NCBI GenBank assembly: GCA_016234025.1
Contig: JACQLL010000097.1
Coordinates: 1-9,804 of the forward strand
Length of the DNA stretch: 9,804 nucleotides
Direction: 5' to 3'
Source of the DNA: Candidatus Pacearchaeota archaeon
GTDB taxonomy: Archaea; Nanobdellota; Nanobdellia; Pacearchaeales; GW2011-AR1
The notes under the pieces: model-generated
What the model was told of the DNA's origin: nothing
Seen by the model: the letters and a program-made list of their open reading frames with translations, nothing else
The model's database searches: none
In this document: piece by piece, positions 1 to 7,020 of the stretch
Position numbering within the stretch: position 1 is the stretch's first letter
Layout of the letters: every line of letters begins with the position of its first letter
Made by a program: the position numbers and the translations under genes

Positions 1-18
1 TTAAATTGGTGGACTATA
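1..18 (+). repeat. Copy 1 of an exact 18-bp direct repeat
   Basis: The first 18 bases, TTAAATTGGTGGACTATA, recur exactly at 7236-7253. There they form the 3' end of a hairpin-rich element, including one strand of its closing stem. The bases after the repeat differ at the two sites (GTCAAATA here, CTTGAAAA there), so the shared unit ends at this boundary. Whether similarity extends further left cannot be seen because the window starts here. Locally the copy sits in a small dyad: TTAAATT (1-7) can pair with AATTTAA (27-33), around the palindrome GACTATAGTC (12-21). Confidence 0.75.
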
Positions 19-58
19 GTCAAATAAATTTAATCTTTTTGAGGATTATTTTTTTCAT
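19..58. other. A+T-rich stretch upstream of orc1/cdc6
   Basis: About 40 bp made almost wholly of A and T, including a T run at 49-55. It lies directly left of an origin-recognition-box-like site and about 135 bp before the initiator gene. If an origin is here, this would be the natural unwinding element. That role is inferred from position and composition only. Confidence 0.3.
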
Positions 59-74
59 AGGAAACCAAGGTGTT
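53..74 (+). promoter_or_regulatory. Possible origin recognition box (ORB-like site 1)
   Basis: The segment around TTTCATAGGAAAC, followed by a G-rich tail (69-79), resembles the archaeal ORB layout: a short dyad ending GGAAAC and then a G string. By eye it agrees with the consensus, as remembered, at roughly 15 of 22 positions. The half-dyad TTTC/GAAA has a four-base spacer rather than three. Archaeal initiators usually bind such sites next to their own gene, and orc1/cdc6 starts 119 bp downstream. A single degenerate match is weak evidence. Confidence 0.3.
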
Positions 75-119
75 GGGCTGTTTTTTTGGTTTTTGATTTT
101 TCCCTCGAGAGTGAGCGGA

Positions 120-141
120 TTAGAGTGGAAATGTTGGTTGG
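120..141 (+). promoter_or_regulatory. Possible origin recognition box (ORB-like site 2)
   Basis: Contains AGTGGAAA at 124-131, an exact match to the core of the archaeal ORB consensus as remembered, followed by a G/T-rich tail. It has the same orientation as the site at 53-74 and lies 67 bp from it. Outside the core the match is poor. The pair together is more suggestive than either site alone. Confidence 0.27.
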
Positions 142-153
142 AGAATAGACATG

Positions 154-161
154 TTTATAAT
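154..161 (+). promoter_or_regulatory. TATA box for the orc1-DP1-DP2 operon
   Basis: TTTATAAT is centred about 26 bp before position 184, which predicts a transcript starting at about 182-186. That gives a leader of roughly 10 nt containing GAGG (185-188) four bases before the ATG at 193. The box lies inside the alternative upstream start (ATG 151), which argues against translation from 151. Confidence 0.5.
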
Positions 162-192
162 AGGGACGGTCTTATTAGTCGAAAGAGGCAAG

Positions 193-1398
193 ATGGATAA
201 GTTAGACAAGATTTTTGATTCGTATGTTTCGAATAATCTTTTTAAGAGCAAGAGTATTTTACAGTCGAATTATTCGCCGGAAAGTATTTTGCATAGGGGC
301 GAGCAAATTGAGACTATAGCCTCGATTCTTGGGCCTGTTTTAAAAGGCGAGCGAGCGAGCAATCTTTTTTTATATGGCAAGACCGGAACCGGGAAGACTC
401 TTAGCGCAAAGTATGTTGGTGAGAAAATTGAGTCGAAGGCTAAAGAGACGGGAGGAGAGGGGCTGAAGTTTCTGTATATTAATTGCAAGTCGAAGAAGGT
501 TTCAGACACCGAATACAGAATAGTTGCGGAGATAATAAAACTTTTGGGGGGGAGCGTGCCCGCGACCGGTTTACCGACAGACGCTGTTTATACACGATTT
601 ACCGATATGATTGACTGGAAGAAGCAGAATATTATTCTTGTTCTTGATGAGATAGATCAGGCTGTTAAAAAAATTTCAGACGATTTTATTTATACTTTGA
701 CGAGGATAAACTCGGAGTTGAAGAATGCCCAGATTAGTCTGATAGGGATAAGCAACAGCCTGACATTTATGGACAATTTAGATCCTCGAGTCAGAAGTTC
801 TTTAGGAGAGGAAGAGATTGTTTTCCCTCCTTATAATGCTCTTCAACTTCGGGATATTCTGAAGTTTAGAGCCGAACTCGCTTTTGAAGAAGGAGTGTTG
901 GAAGAAGGTGTTATCGAGAAATGCGCCGCCTACGCGGCAAGAGAGCACGGCGATGCAAGAAGAGCTCTTGATTTGCTGCGAGTTGCCGGAGAGATTGCTA
1001 TTCGCGAAGGCAAGAAAAAAGTTTTGTTGAAACATATTGATATGGCGAATGAGAAAATTGAGAAAGACAAAATGCTCGATATTATCGAGAGCGAGCCGAC
1101 GCAGTTTCAGCTTGTTTTGTATTCGATAGTTCTTCTCGACGCACAAAGGGGAAGGGAACGAATTTTTACCGGTGATGTTTATAATACTTACTTTGATATT
1201 TGCGCTAAGACGAAGAACGAACGTCTGACACAAAGAAGAGTGTCTGATATTATTGCAGAGTTTGACATGCTTGGGATGATTAATGCGAGAGTTATAAGCA
1301 AGGGAAGACATGGAAGGACGAGAGAAATCAGGCTTATGCTTGCGTCGAATATTAAGGACAAGGCGAGGGAGATTTTGGAGAAGGGACTTGATTTATAA
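193..1398 (+). CDS. cdc6: Orc1/Cdc6 replication initiator (AAA+ ATPase)
   Basis: A 401-residue archaeal Orc1/Cdc6, the usual family length. It binds origin DNA as an ATP-dependent initiator and recruits the MCM helicase. Visible motifs: Walker A GKTGTGKT (62-69), Walker B LVLDEID (149-155), sensor 1 with Asn188 in GISNSL, arginine-finger candidates in DPRVR (197-201), and sensor 2 GDARRALDLLR (253-263). The C-terminal winged helix runs from about 302 to 385 and includes RERIFTGDVY and the wing ISKGRHGRTREIR. The ATG at 193 is preferred over the in-frame ATG at 151: it has GAGG just upstream, the 151 start lies upstream of the likely transcription start, and MDKLDKIFDSYV is a normal family N-terminus. 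The gene is first in an operon with both PolD subunits; its stop overlaps the DP1 start as TAATG. All ATPase motifs are intact. Confidence 0.96.
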   Translation: MDKLDKIFDSYVSNNLFKSKSILQSNYSPESILHRGEQIETIASILGPVLKGERASNLFLYGKTGTGKTLSAKYVGEKIESKAKETGGEGLKFLYINCKSKKVSDTEYRIVAEIIKLLGGSVPATGLPTDAVYTRFTDMIDWKKQNIILVLDEIDQAVKKISDDFIYTLTRINSELKNAQISLIGISNSLTFMDNLDPRVRSSLGEEEIVFPPYNALQLRDILKFRAELAFEEGVLEEGVIEKCAAYAAREHGDARRALDLLRVAGEIAIREGKKKVLLKHIDMANEKIEKDKMLDIIESEPTQFQLVLYSIVLLDAQRGRERIFTGDVYNTYFDICAKTKNERLTQRRVSDIIAEFDMLGMINARVISKGRHGRTREIRLMLASNIKDKAREILEKGLDL

Positions 1399-2960
1399 TG
1401 GGAGGAGATATTTTAAGAACAATAAGGAAGAATGGGTTGCTGCTAGAGAAGGAGATTTTTGAGCTTATAAACTCCCTCGACAATAACGTTTTGGCGAAGA
1501 ATTTTCTGGAGCAGATTGAAAGAGTTTCGGGGCAGAAACTAATTACGCGAAATGTTTTGAGTAATAATATAGAGTATGTCAGAAGTTTCGTCGGTAAATT
1601 GGAGGGAGACGAAAAAGGTGAAATTGAAAATGTTTTTGTTAAGCTTGGAATTAGTTTGGAAGTTAGGCGAGAGGGCGATGTGAAAATCGCCGACAATAAG
1701 GAGAGAGGAGATTATAAAATTTTTTATTCGACGACAAGCAATCAGAAAAAACTGGAGGTAAAGGACTTTACAGGAAATTTTAGGTCGAGATTTCAACAGA
1801 GCCAGAGGATACTGATGGCGAGACAGGATCTTCGGAGAGATTTGGTTTCTATAAATAAGATTTCTTCTGACCGAGCGAGATTGAGTGTGATAGGAATAGT
1901 TACGGAAAAACATACTACGAAGAATAAGAATTTAATTTTTAAATTTGAGGATTTGACGGGAGAGATTAAGGCGATTGTTAAGTTTGATAATAAAGAAGTT
2001 TTTTCTAAAGCGGAGGAGTTGATGCTGGATGATATAGTCGGATTGAGGGCTTCGGGAAACAGAGATATGTTGTTTATCCACGATATTTTTTATCCAGATT
2101 GCTTTTTACATGAGAAAACGAAATTTGAGAAAGAGAGCTGCGTGGCTTTTCTTTCAGATGTTCATTGCGGGAGCGACAGGCACTTGGGGAAGAGTTTTGA
2201 AAAGTTTCTGGACTGGATTAACAGCGACGATGAAGCGGCAAAGAAGATAAGATATATTTTTTTTACAGGCGATAATGTTGATGGTGTGGGGATTTTTCCA
2301 GGACAGGAAGATGTTCTGAATTTGAAGAGTATGGAAGAGCAATATGAACTTCTGGCTTCATACCTTAGAAAAGTCCCGAGTCGTATAACGATGTTTTTGT
2401 GTCCCGGGCAACACGATGCCATTAGAGTTGCCGAGCCACAACCAATAATCTCAAGAAAATATGCCTACCAACTTTATGACATTGATAATTTAATTTTGGC
2501 CAGCAATCCTTCAATGGTGCATCTTGTAGAGGGAAAGAAGGAATTTAAAATTTTAATGTACCACGGCGCAAGCATCCACACTTTTATTAATGAGATAAGA
2601 AGCTTGAGAGAGATGAAGGCGCACAGATGCCCGGCGAAGGCGGTGAGGGAAATGTTGAAGAGGAGACATTTGGCTCCGGTGCATTCGGAAGTCGTTTATA
2701 TCCCTGATCGCGATAAAGACCCTTTGATGATTTCTGAAGTTCCTGATGTTTTATGCACGGGGGAGGTTCATCGCCTCGACGTCGATAATTATAATGGTGT
2801 TTTGATAATCACCGGAAGTTGTTGGCAGGCGCAGACATCTTTCGAGGAGAAGATAGGAAATATTCCGGATCCTTGCAAGGTTCCTGTGTTGAATTTGAAG
2901 ACGAGGGAGCTGAAGATTTTTGATTTTGGAGATGAGAAAGAAATAGGAAGGTGGATGTGA
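1398..2960 (+). CDS. polB: DNA polymerase D small subunit DP1 (calcineurin-like phosphoesterase)
   Basis: A 520-residue DP1, the proofreading and scaffold subunit of the archaeal replicative polymerase D. A helical N-terminal region (about 1-70) is followed by a variable linker, an OB fold (about 158-236) and the phosphoesterase domain (about 247-510). Metal-site motifs seen: SDVHCGS (D254, H256), GDNVD (291-295), PGQHDA (336-341), YHG (H389) and TGEVH (454-458). In the general family the third motif is GNHD and the last is GHxH. Here the Asn is Gln338 and the first His of the last motif is Glu456, so 3'-5' exonuclease activity may be altered. The following AEPQP and the rest of the core are typical of DP1. 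The ATG overlaps the last base of the orc1 stop codon, implying translational coupling. DP2 follows 31 bp downstream. Confidence 0.95.
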   Translation: MGGDILRTIRKNGLLLEKEIFELINSLDNNVLAKNFLEQIERVSGQKLITRNVLSNNIEYVRSFVGKLEGDEKGEIENVFVKLGISLEVRREGDVKIADNKERGDYKIFYSTTSNQKKLEVKDFTGNFRSRFQQSQRILMARQDLRRDLVSINKISSDRARLSVIGIVTEKHTTKNKNLIFKFEDLTGEIKAIVKFDNKEVFSKAEELMLDDIVGLRASGNRDMLFIHDIFYPDCFLHEKTKFEKESCVAFLSDVHCGSDRHLGKSFEKFLDWINSDDEAAKKIRYIFFTGDNVDGVGIFPGQEDVLNLKSMEEQYELLASYLRKVPSRITMFLCPGQHDAIRVAEPQPIISRKYAYQLYDIDNLILASNPSMVHLVEGKKEFKILMYHGASIHTFINEIRSLREMKAHRCPAKAVREMLKRRHLAPVHSEVVYIPDRDKDPLMISEVPDVLCTGEVHRLDVDNYNGVLIITGSCWQAQTSFEEKIGNIPDPCKVPVLNLKTRELKIFDFGDEKEIGRWM

Positions 2961-2978
2961 TAAAAATGATTATCTTGC

Positions 2979-2985
2979 GGAGGAG
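2979..2985 (+). promoter_or_regulatory. Shine-Dalgarno site of the DP2 gene
   Basis: GGAGGAG ends six bases before the ATG at 2992. It is a strong internal ribosome-binding site within the operon and fixes the DP2 start. Confidence 0.75.
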
Positions 2986-2991
2986 TTGTAG

Positions 2992-5900
2992 ATGAATGTT
3001 AAACAATATTTCAAACATATAAGAGAAAGGGTTGAAGAGGAATACGAGTTTGTAAGGGCTGCGAGGGCGAAGGGGTTTGATCCAGTTGCAGATGTTGAGA
3101 TTCCGATAGCGACGTCGCTTGCTGAAAAAGCGACAGGGCTTATTTCTACTTTATACCCTCAAGTTGCCGACAAGAGAATCATAAGCAGAATCCTGGAGTT
3201 GGAGAGGGAGTATGGCAGTTTGAATCCGGGAGTTGCATTGAAGATAGCCGAAGAAATTGCGAAGGAAAAATTTTGTAAGTTTAAGAGTCATCTTGAAGCG
3301 ATTGAAGCGGGCGTGCGCGTCGCCGTTTCTTACATGACCTTAGGCGTTGTTTCGAGTCCCATTGAAGGTTTTGTTAATTTAAAACTTGAGAAGACAAAGG
3401 AAGGCAAAGATTATTTTGTTCCTTATTATGCTGGTCCGATAAGGTCTGCGGGCGGGACCGAGGCGGCTTTTTCTGTTGTAGTCATTGATTATTTAAGAGA
3501 GATGTTTGGTTATGCGAGGTACGACCCTCGAGAGGAAGAGGTAAAGCGAGGAGTTCACGAGAGTTACATGTATCATGAAAGGGTAAACAATCTTCAGTAT
3601 TTACCAAGCGAGGAAGAAATTGAGTTTTTGATGAGGCACGTGCCTGTTCAGATTTCAGGAGACCCGAGCGATGAGAAAGAGGTTTATAATTACAAGGATT
3701 TATCGAGGGTGCCGACGAATTTTATTAGGGGTGGCTTTTGTTTAGTTTTGAATGAAGGTCTTGCGCTGAAAGCTCCGAAAATTTTGAAAAGAATTAAGGA
3801 TCTCCGTGAAAAAGGATTTAAACTTGGTGACTGGAATTTTCTGGAGGAATTTGTAGAGTTCCAGAAAAAAATTAAAGAAAGCAGGAAAGTTGGCGGAGGA
3901 GCCAGCGCCACTTATATAAAAGATCTTGTCGCGGGAAGACCGGTTTTTGGTCATCCGTCGAAGTCGGGTTCTTTTCGTCTTCGGTATGGAAGGTCAAGAA
4001 ACACAGGCTATTCCGCTCTTGCAGTTCATCCTGCGACTATGAGAATCTGCGGAGATTTTATTGCGGTCGGAACTCAACTGAAAATAGAAAAGCCGACGAA
4101 GGGATGCGCTATCGCCGCCTGCTCAAGCATTGACGGGCCAATTGTTAAATTTAAAGACGGGAGTGTGAAGAAAATCCAGAACGAGAACGAAGCGAAAGAA
4201 AAATACAAAGATGTAAAGGAAATTTTATATCTCGGAGATTTGCTTGTTCCTTTCGGCGACTTTGCAGACAGAAATCATGCTTTGGAAAAACCAGGATTTG
4301 TCGAGCAATATTGGCTTGCCGAATTGAGGAGCAAGAATGAAGAAAGCAAACTGGACATTGATTTTGACGACGCTGTTTCTTTTTCCAGAAGAACTGGAGT
4401 TTCGCTTCATCCCAAATTTATTTTTTATTGGAGCCAGATTGGATTTGAGGATTTTTTCGGCTTATTAGATTGGCTCGCGCATAGTATCGTTTTCGATGAG
4501 AAAATAGTTTTGCCTTATTCTTCTTCTGAACGGGAAAGATTCGGCAATGGCAAGAGGGCTTTGGAGTTGATAGGATGCGAGCATATTGTCAGCCTTGAGA
4601 ACGTGATAATCGACGGCAAAAATAGGGATGGATTAATTTCCAATCTGGGAATAGAATCGAAGGGCAAGGTAGAGGAGGAAATTGATAAAATAATTTTGAG
4701 AGTCAAGAAACTCGGAGAGAACAATGTTTTAAAAATAATTAATGAGTTATCTGAATTTGATATCAGAGAAAAGGGAGGGACTTTTATCGGAGCGAGGATG
4801 GGGAGACCGGAGAAAGCGAAGTTGAGAAAGCTGACGGGAAGTCCTCACGTTTTATTTCCAGTCGGTGATGAAGGAGGGAGGTTGAGAAGCTTTCAGGCAG
4901 CATTAGAAAAAGGTTTTATCCGAGGAGAGTTTGGAGATTTTTATTGTAAGGTCTGCGGGAAGGAGACTATTTATCCAAAATGCGAGGTTTGCGGCGAAAC
5001 TTGTTTGAAACGTGAGAAAGAAAGATTTGAATATAAAGAGAGGAAGATAGACATTAGAAAATATTTTGATGACGCGAAAAAGATTGCAGGGGTCAGAGGA
5101 GAAGAAATCCCTATTGTTAAAGGAGTTAGGGGGACGAGCAATGCAGACCATAGCTGCGAGCATTTGGCCAAAGGGCTTCTTAGAGCCAAGTATAATCTGA
5201 ATGTAAATAAAGACGGGACGATAAGATACGACATGACTCAAATGCCCCTGACCCATTTCAAACCGGCAGAGATAGGGACGAGAGTTGAGAAGCTAAGAGA
5301 ACTTGGATATGAGAAAGATATTAATGGGAAATCTTTGGTCGGCGAAGAGCAGATTTTAGAATTGTTTCCGCACGACGTTGTTTTGCCCGCATGTTCTGAA
5401 AGTGCCGATGAAAAATCGGATGATGTCCTGTTAAGAATCAGTAAATTTGTCGACGACGAGTTCGAAAGAATCTATGGTATGAAAAGGTTTTTCAATTTTC
5501 CTGATAAGAAGAATATTGCAGGAGTTTTGGTGGCGTGCATTGCTCCGCATATTTGCACGGCTGTTGTCGGGAGAGTTATCGGCTTTTCCAGAACGCAGGT
5601 ATTTTTAGCGTCGCCTTACATGCACGCGGCGATGAGAAGAGATTGTGATGGAGACGAAGCCGCGGTGATTTTATTGAGCGACATGCTATTAAATTTCTCG
5701 AGAAAATTTTTGCCTTCGCATAGAGGAGCAACACAAGATGCTCCTTTAGTCTTGAGTGTTTGCATAAAAGCAGGAGAGGTTGATGATATGGTGTTTAATG
5801 TTGATGTGTCGAAAGAAATTCCAGTCGAGTTTTATCATGCTGCCGAAGCAGAGAAAGAACCGCATAGCGTGAGTATGGAATTGGTGCGCCAGAGATTGGG

Positions 5901-6390
5901 CAGTGATAACGAGTTCAATGATTTGTTTTATTCTTATGAGACGGAGAATATAAATTCAGGACCTCTTTGTTCGAGTTACAAGACGCTGCCGACGATGCAG
6001 GAAAAAGTTGAGAAGCAGATGGAGGTTTGCACAAAGATTCGCGCGGTAGATATAAAAGATGTTTCCCGGCTCATTATAGAAAGGCACTTCATCAGAGACA
6101 CGAGAGGAAACTTGAGAAAGTTCTCGATGCAGGGATTCAGATGTGTCGGATGCAACGGCAAATACAGGAGACCTCCGTTGGTCGGGAGATGCACTAAATG
6201 CGGCGGAAGATTAATCTTTACGATTTCTGAAGGAAGCATTTTGAAATATATGCAACCTGCTCTCGAATTGGCGAGGACTTATAACGTTAGTCCATATCTT
6301 CTTGAATCATTGGAGCTTACTGAAATGTACATTGAAAGTATTTTTGGAAAAGATTCGGAGAAGCAGGAAAGTTTGGGGAAGTGGTTCTGA
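2992..6390 (+). CDS. polC: DNA polymerase D large subunit DP2 (catalytic)
   Basis: An 1132-residue DP2, the polymerising subunit of archaeal PolD, which forms the replicative enzyme with DP1. It is somewhat shorter than the roughly 1260 residues of Pyrococcus. Visible landmarks in order: YYAGPIRSAGGTEAA (145-159), GARMGRPEKAKLR (600-612), zinc finger Cys652/655/664/667, RYDMTQMPLTHF (745-756), the catalytic double-psi beta-barrel motif DCDGDE (884-889) carrying the metal-binding aspartates, RGATQDAPLVL (911-921), and a second zinc finger Cys1051/1054/1067/1070. The last eight residues, QESLGKWF, are a consensus PIP box for PCNA (Q-x-x-L-x-x-W-F). No intein interrupts the conserved blocks, although many archaeal DP2 genes carry one. 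The ATG is set by GGAGGAG. The end overlaps the next ORF by 10 bp. Confidence 0.97.
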   Translation: MNVKQYFKHIRERVEEEYEFVRAARAKGFDPVADVEIPIATSLAEKATGLISTLYPQVADKRIISRILELEREYGSLNPGVALKIAEEIAKEKFCKFKSHLEAIEAGVRVAVSYMTLGVVSSPIEGFVNLKLEKTKEGKDYFVPYYAGPIRSAGGTEAAFSVVVIDYLREMFGYARYDPREEEVKRGVHESYMYHERVNNLQYLPSEEEIEFLMRHVPVQISGDPSDEKEVYNYKDLSRVPTNFIRGGFCLVLNEGLALKAPKILKRIKDLREKGFKLGDWNFLEEFVEFQKKIKESRKVGGGASATYIKDLVAGRPVFGHPSKSGSFRLRYGRSRNTGYSALAVHPATMRICGDFIAVGTQLKIEKPTKGCAIAACSSIDGPIVKFKDGSVKKIQNENEAKEKYKDVKEILYLGDLLVPFGDFADRNHALEKPGFVEQYWLAELRSKNEESKLDIDFDDAVSFSRRTGVSLHPKFIFYWSQIGFEDFFGLLDWLAHSIVFDEKIVLPYSSSERERFGNGKRALELIGCEHIVSLENVIIDGKNRDGLISNLGIESKGKVEEEIDKIILRVKKLGENNVLKIINELSEFDIREKGGTFIGARMGRPEKAKLRKLTGSPHVLFPVGDEGGRLRSFQAALEKGFIRGEFGDFYCKVCGKETIYPKCEVCGETCLKREKERFEYKERKIDIRKYFDDAKKIAGVRGEEIPIVKGVRGTSNADHSCEHLAKGLLRAKYNLNVNKDGTIRYDMTQMPLTHFKPAEIGTRVEKLRELGYEKDINGKSLVGEEQILELFPHDVVLPACSESADEKSDDVLLRISKFVDDEFERIYGMKRFFNFPDKKNIAGVLVACIAPHICTAVVGRVIGFSRTQVFLASPYMHAAMRRDCDGDEAAVILLSDMLLNFSRKFLPSHRGATQDAPLVLSVCIKAGEVDDMVFNVDVSKEIPVEFYHAAEAEKEPHSVSMELVRQRLGSDNEFNDLFYSYETENINSGPLCSSYKTLPTMQEKVEKQMEVCTKIRAVDIKDVSRLIIERHFIRDTRGNLRKFSMQGFRCVGCNGKYRRPPLVGRCTKCGGRLIFTISEGSILKYMQPALELARTYNVSPYLLESLELTEMYIESIFGKDSEKQESLGKWF

Positions 6391-6713
6391 AATATGCTTT
6401 GGAGAAGAATAATTTATTTAAACTATTAAATTTAGACAGAAGAGTGACGGGACGAAATTATATCGCTAGATTTGAGGTTCGCACTCCCTCGCCCTCTTGT
6501 TTTGTTGAAGATGTGCTTTTTAATTCTATAAGTGACCGCGCAGCGACGAGAAAAGCCAAGACATTGCAGAGGGAAACTTACAAAGATGGAATGGGCGTTT
6601 GCAATGTTGATTTAGTTTCTGTTCGGGGAGATAATGGAAGAGTGATTTATCAGAGAAAGAGAAGACCTTCTCAATATTCTATCGGCGGGAGTTTTTCGCC
6701 GCAAGGTTTTTAA
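6381..6713 (+). CDS. Hypothetical basic protein overlapping the DP2 end
   Basis: A 110-residue ORF that I do not recognise. No ATG lies near its 5' end; the earliest start is GTG at 6381, inside the last codons of DP2, with GGGG at 6375-6378 as a possible weak ribosome site. This gives a 10-bp overlap and suggests coupling to DP2. The product is basic, especially at the C-terminus (YQRKRRPSQYS), and ends in a Gly/Ser/Phe-rich tail. The centre suggests strand-helix-strand: RFEVRT (about 30-35), SDRAATRKAKTLQRET (about 51-66), then VCNVDLVSVR (about 73-82). That pattern loosely recalls small RNA-binding ribosomal folds, but this is not an identification. Codon use (AGA, GGA, AAT) matches the upstream genes, which supports a real gene. 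It could also be a chance extension, since the start is non-AUG. Confidence 0.55.
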   Translation: MVLKYALEKNNLFKLLNLDRRVTGRNYIARFEVRTPSPSCFVEDVLFNSISDRAATRKAKTLQRETYKDGMGVCNVDLVSVRGDNGRVIYQRKRRPSQYSIGGSFSPQGF

Positions 6714-6715
6714 TA
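6707..6715 (+). promoter_or_regulatory. TATA box of tRNA-Thr
   Basis: TTTTTAATA is centred about 28 bp before the first tRNA base (6739), the expected archaeal spacing. It overlaps the stop codon of the preceding ORF. Together with the T-rich run to 6727, the same stretch could also end transcription of the upstream operon. Confidence 0.5.
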
Positions 6716-6738
6716 GTTTGTTTTGTTAGAATTGTAAC

Positions 6739-6830
6739 GCCTCTATAGCTCAGTGGTTAGAGCATCTGTTTTGTACGGTGGAAACATTCAAAAGAACAGA
6801 GGGCCGGGGGTTCGAATCCCTCTAGAGGCT
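6739..6830 (+). tRNA. tRNA-Thr (anticodon TGT), with intron
   Basis: Full cloverleaf: acceptor GCCTCTA (6739-6745) with TAGAGGC (6823-6829), D stem GCTC/GAGC (6748-6751 with 6760-6763), anticodon stem TCTGT/ACAGA (6765-6769 with 6796-6800), five-base variable loop GGGCC, and T stem GGGGG/CCCTC with one G-T pair around TTCGAAT (6811-6817). The anticodon TGT (6772-6774) reads ACA threonine codons. Position 73 is T, which fits archaeal tRNA-Thr. CCA is not encoded. A 19-nt intron sits at the canonical 37/38 position, so the mature tRNA is 73 nt before CCA addition. Confidence 0.95.
6776..6794 (+). other. Archaeal tRNA intron with bulge-helix-bulge
   Basis: A 19-nt intron, CGGTGGAAACATTCAAAAG. 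The four-base-pair central helix is TTTG (6770-6773, loop plus anticodon) with CAAA (6789-6792). Each side carries a three-base bulge: TAC (6774-6776, cut TA|C) and AGA (6793-6795, cut AG|A). The inner helix GGTG/CATT (6777-6780 with 6785-6788) is capped by a GAAA tetraloop (6781-6784). This is the complete symmetric substrate of the archaeal splicing endonuclease and sets both splice sites exactly. Confidence 0.92.
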
Positions 6831-6873
6831 TAATAATAACTTCTGGAGAGGCATATTAGTCTTGAGGAATTTA

Positions 6874-7018
6874 GGAGTTTTTTAAAATGAACTCCAGAGT
6901 TTTGGAGCTGATATAGTGAACCAACTAAGTCTCTCGGTGTTGGTTCCCTAACACCAAGAATTCTGAAAGTTGAATTCTTGGATGCGCTCAAGAACCCGAA
7001 ATCTTTGAGGGTTCTTGA
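6874..7018. repeat. Row of perfect inverted repeats downstream of tRNA-Thr
   Basis: Four hairpins in a row with perfect stems: GGAGTT/AACTCC (6874-6879 with 6890-6895), GAACCAAC/GTTGGTTC (6918-6925 with 6939-6946), CCAAGAATTC/GAATTCTTGG (6954-6963 with 6972-6981, 8-base loop) and TCAAGAACCC/GGGTTCTTGA (6988-6997 with 7009-7018, 11-base loop). Competing pairings exist: GGTGTT (6936-6941) with AACACC (6950-6955), and CTCCA (6892-6896) with TGGAG (6903-6907). The last hairpin ends two bases before the 12-bp stem that closes the 7021-7251 fold, so both halves may be one element. No credible protein is encoded in this stretch. Confidence 0.65.
6878..6888 (+). promoter_or_regulatory. Possible TATA box for a transcript across the hairpin element
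   Basis: TTTTTTAAAAT resembles an archaeal TATA box and would place a start at about 6908-6912, just before the second hairpin. It also falls in the loop of the first hairpin (6874-6895). This promoter is a prediction from sequence alone. Confidence 0.3.
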
Positions 7019-7020
7019 CG

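Noticed and set aside
151..192. Upstream ATG as the orc1 start
   Set aside because: The TATA box lies inside these codons and the ATG at 193 has its own GAGG, so 193 is the better start.
6..200. 64-codon open frame on the + strand before orc1
   Set aside because: It overlaps the orc1 start and promoter, has no ribosome site, and is low-complexity Phe-rich sequence from an A+T-rich stretch.
802..1311. 169-codon open frame on the - strand inside orc1
   Set aside because: It is antisense to the conserved winged-helix and ATPase coding sequence; a shadow of a real gene.
2992..6390. Intein in DP2
   Set aside because: The conserved blocks around DCDGDE and the other motifs run continuously, and the protein is shorter, not longer, than usual.
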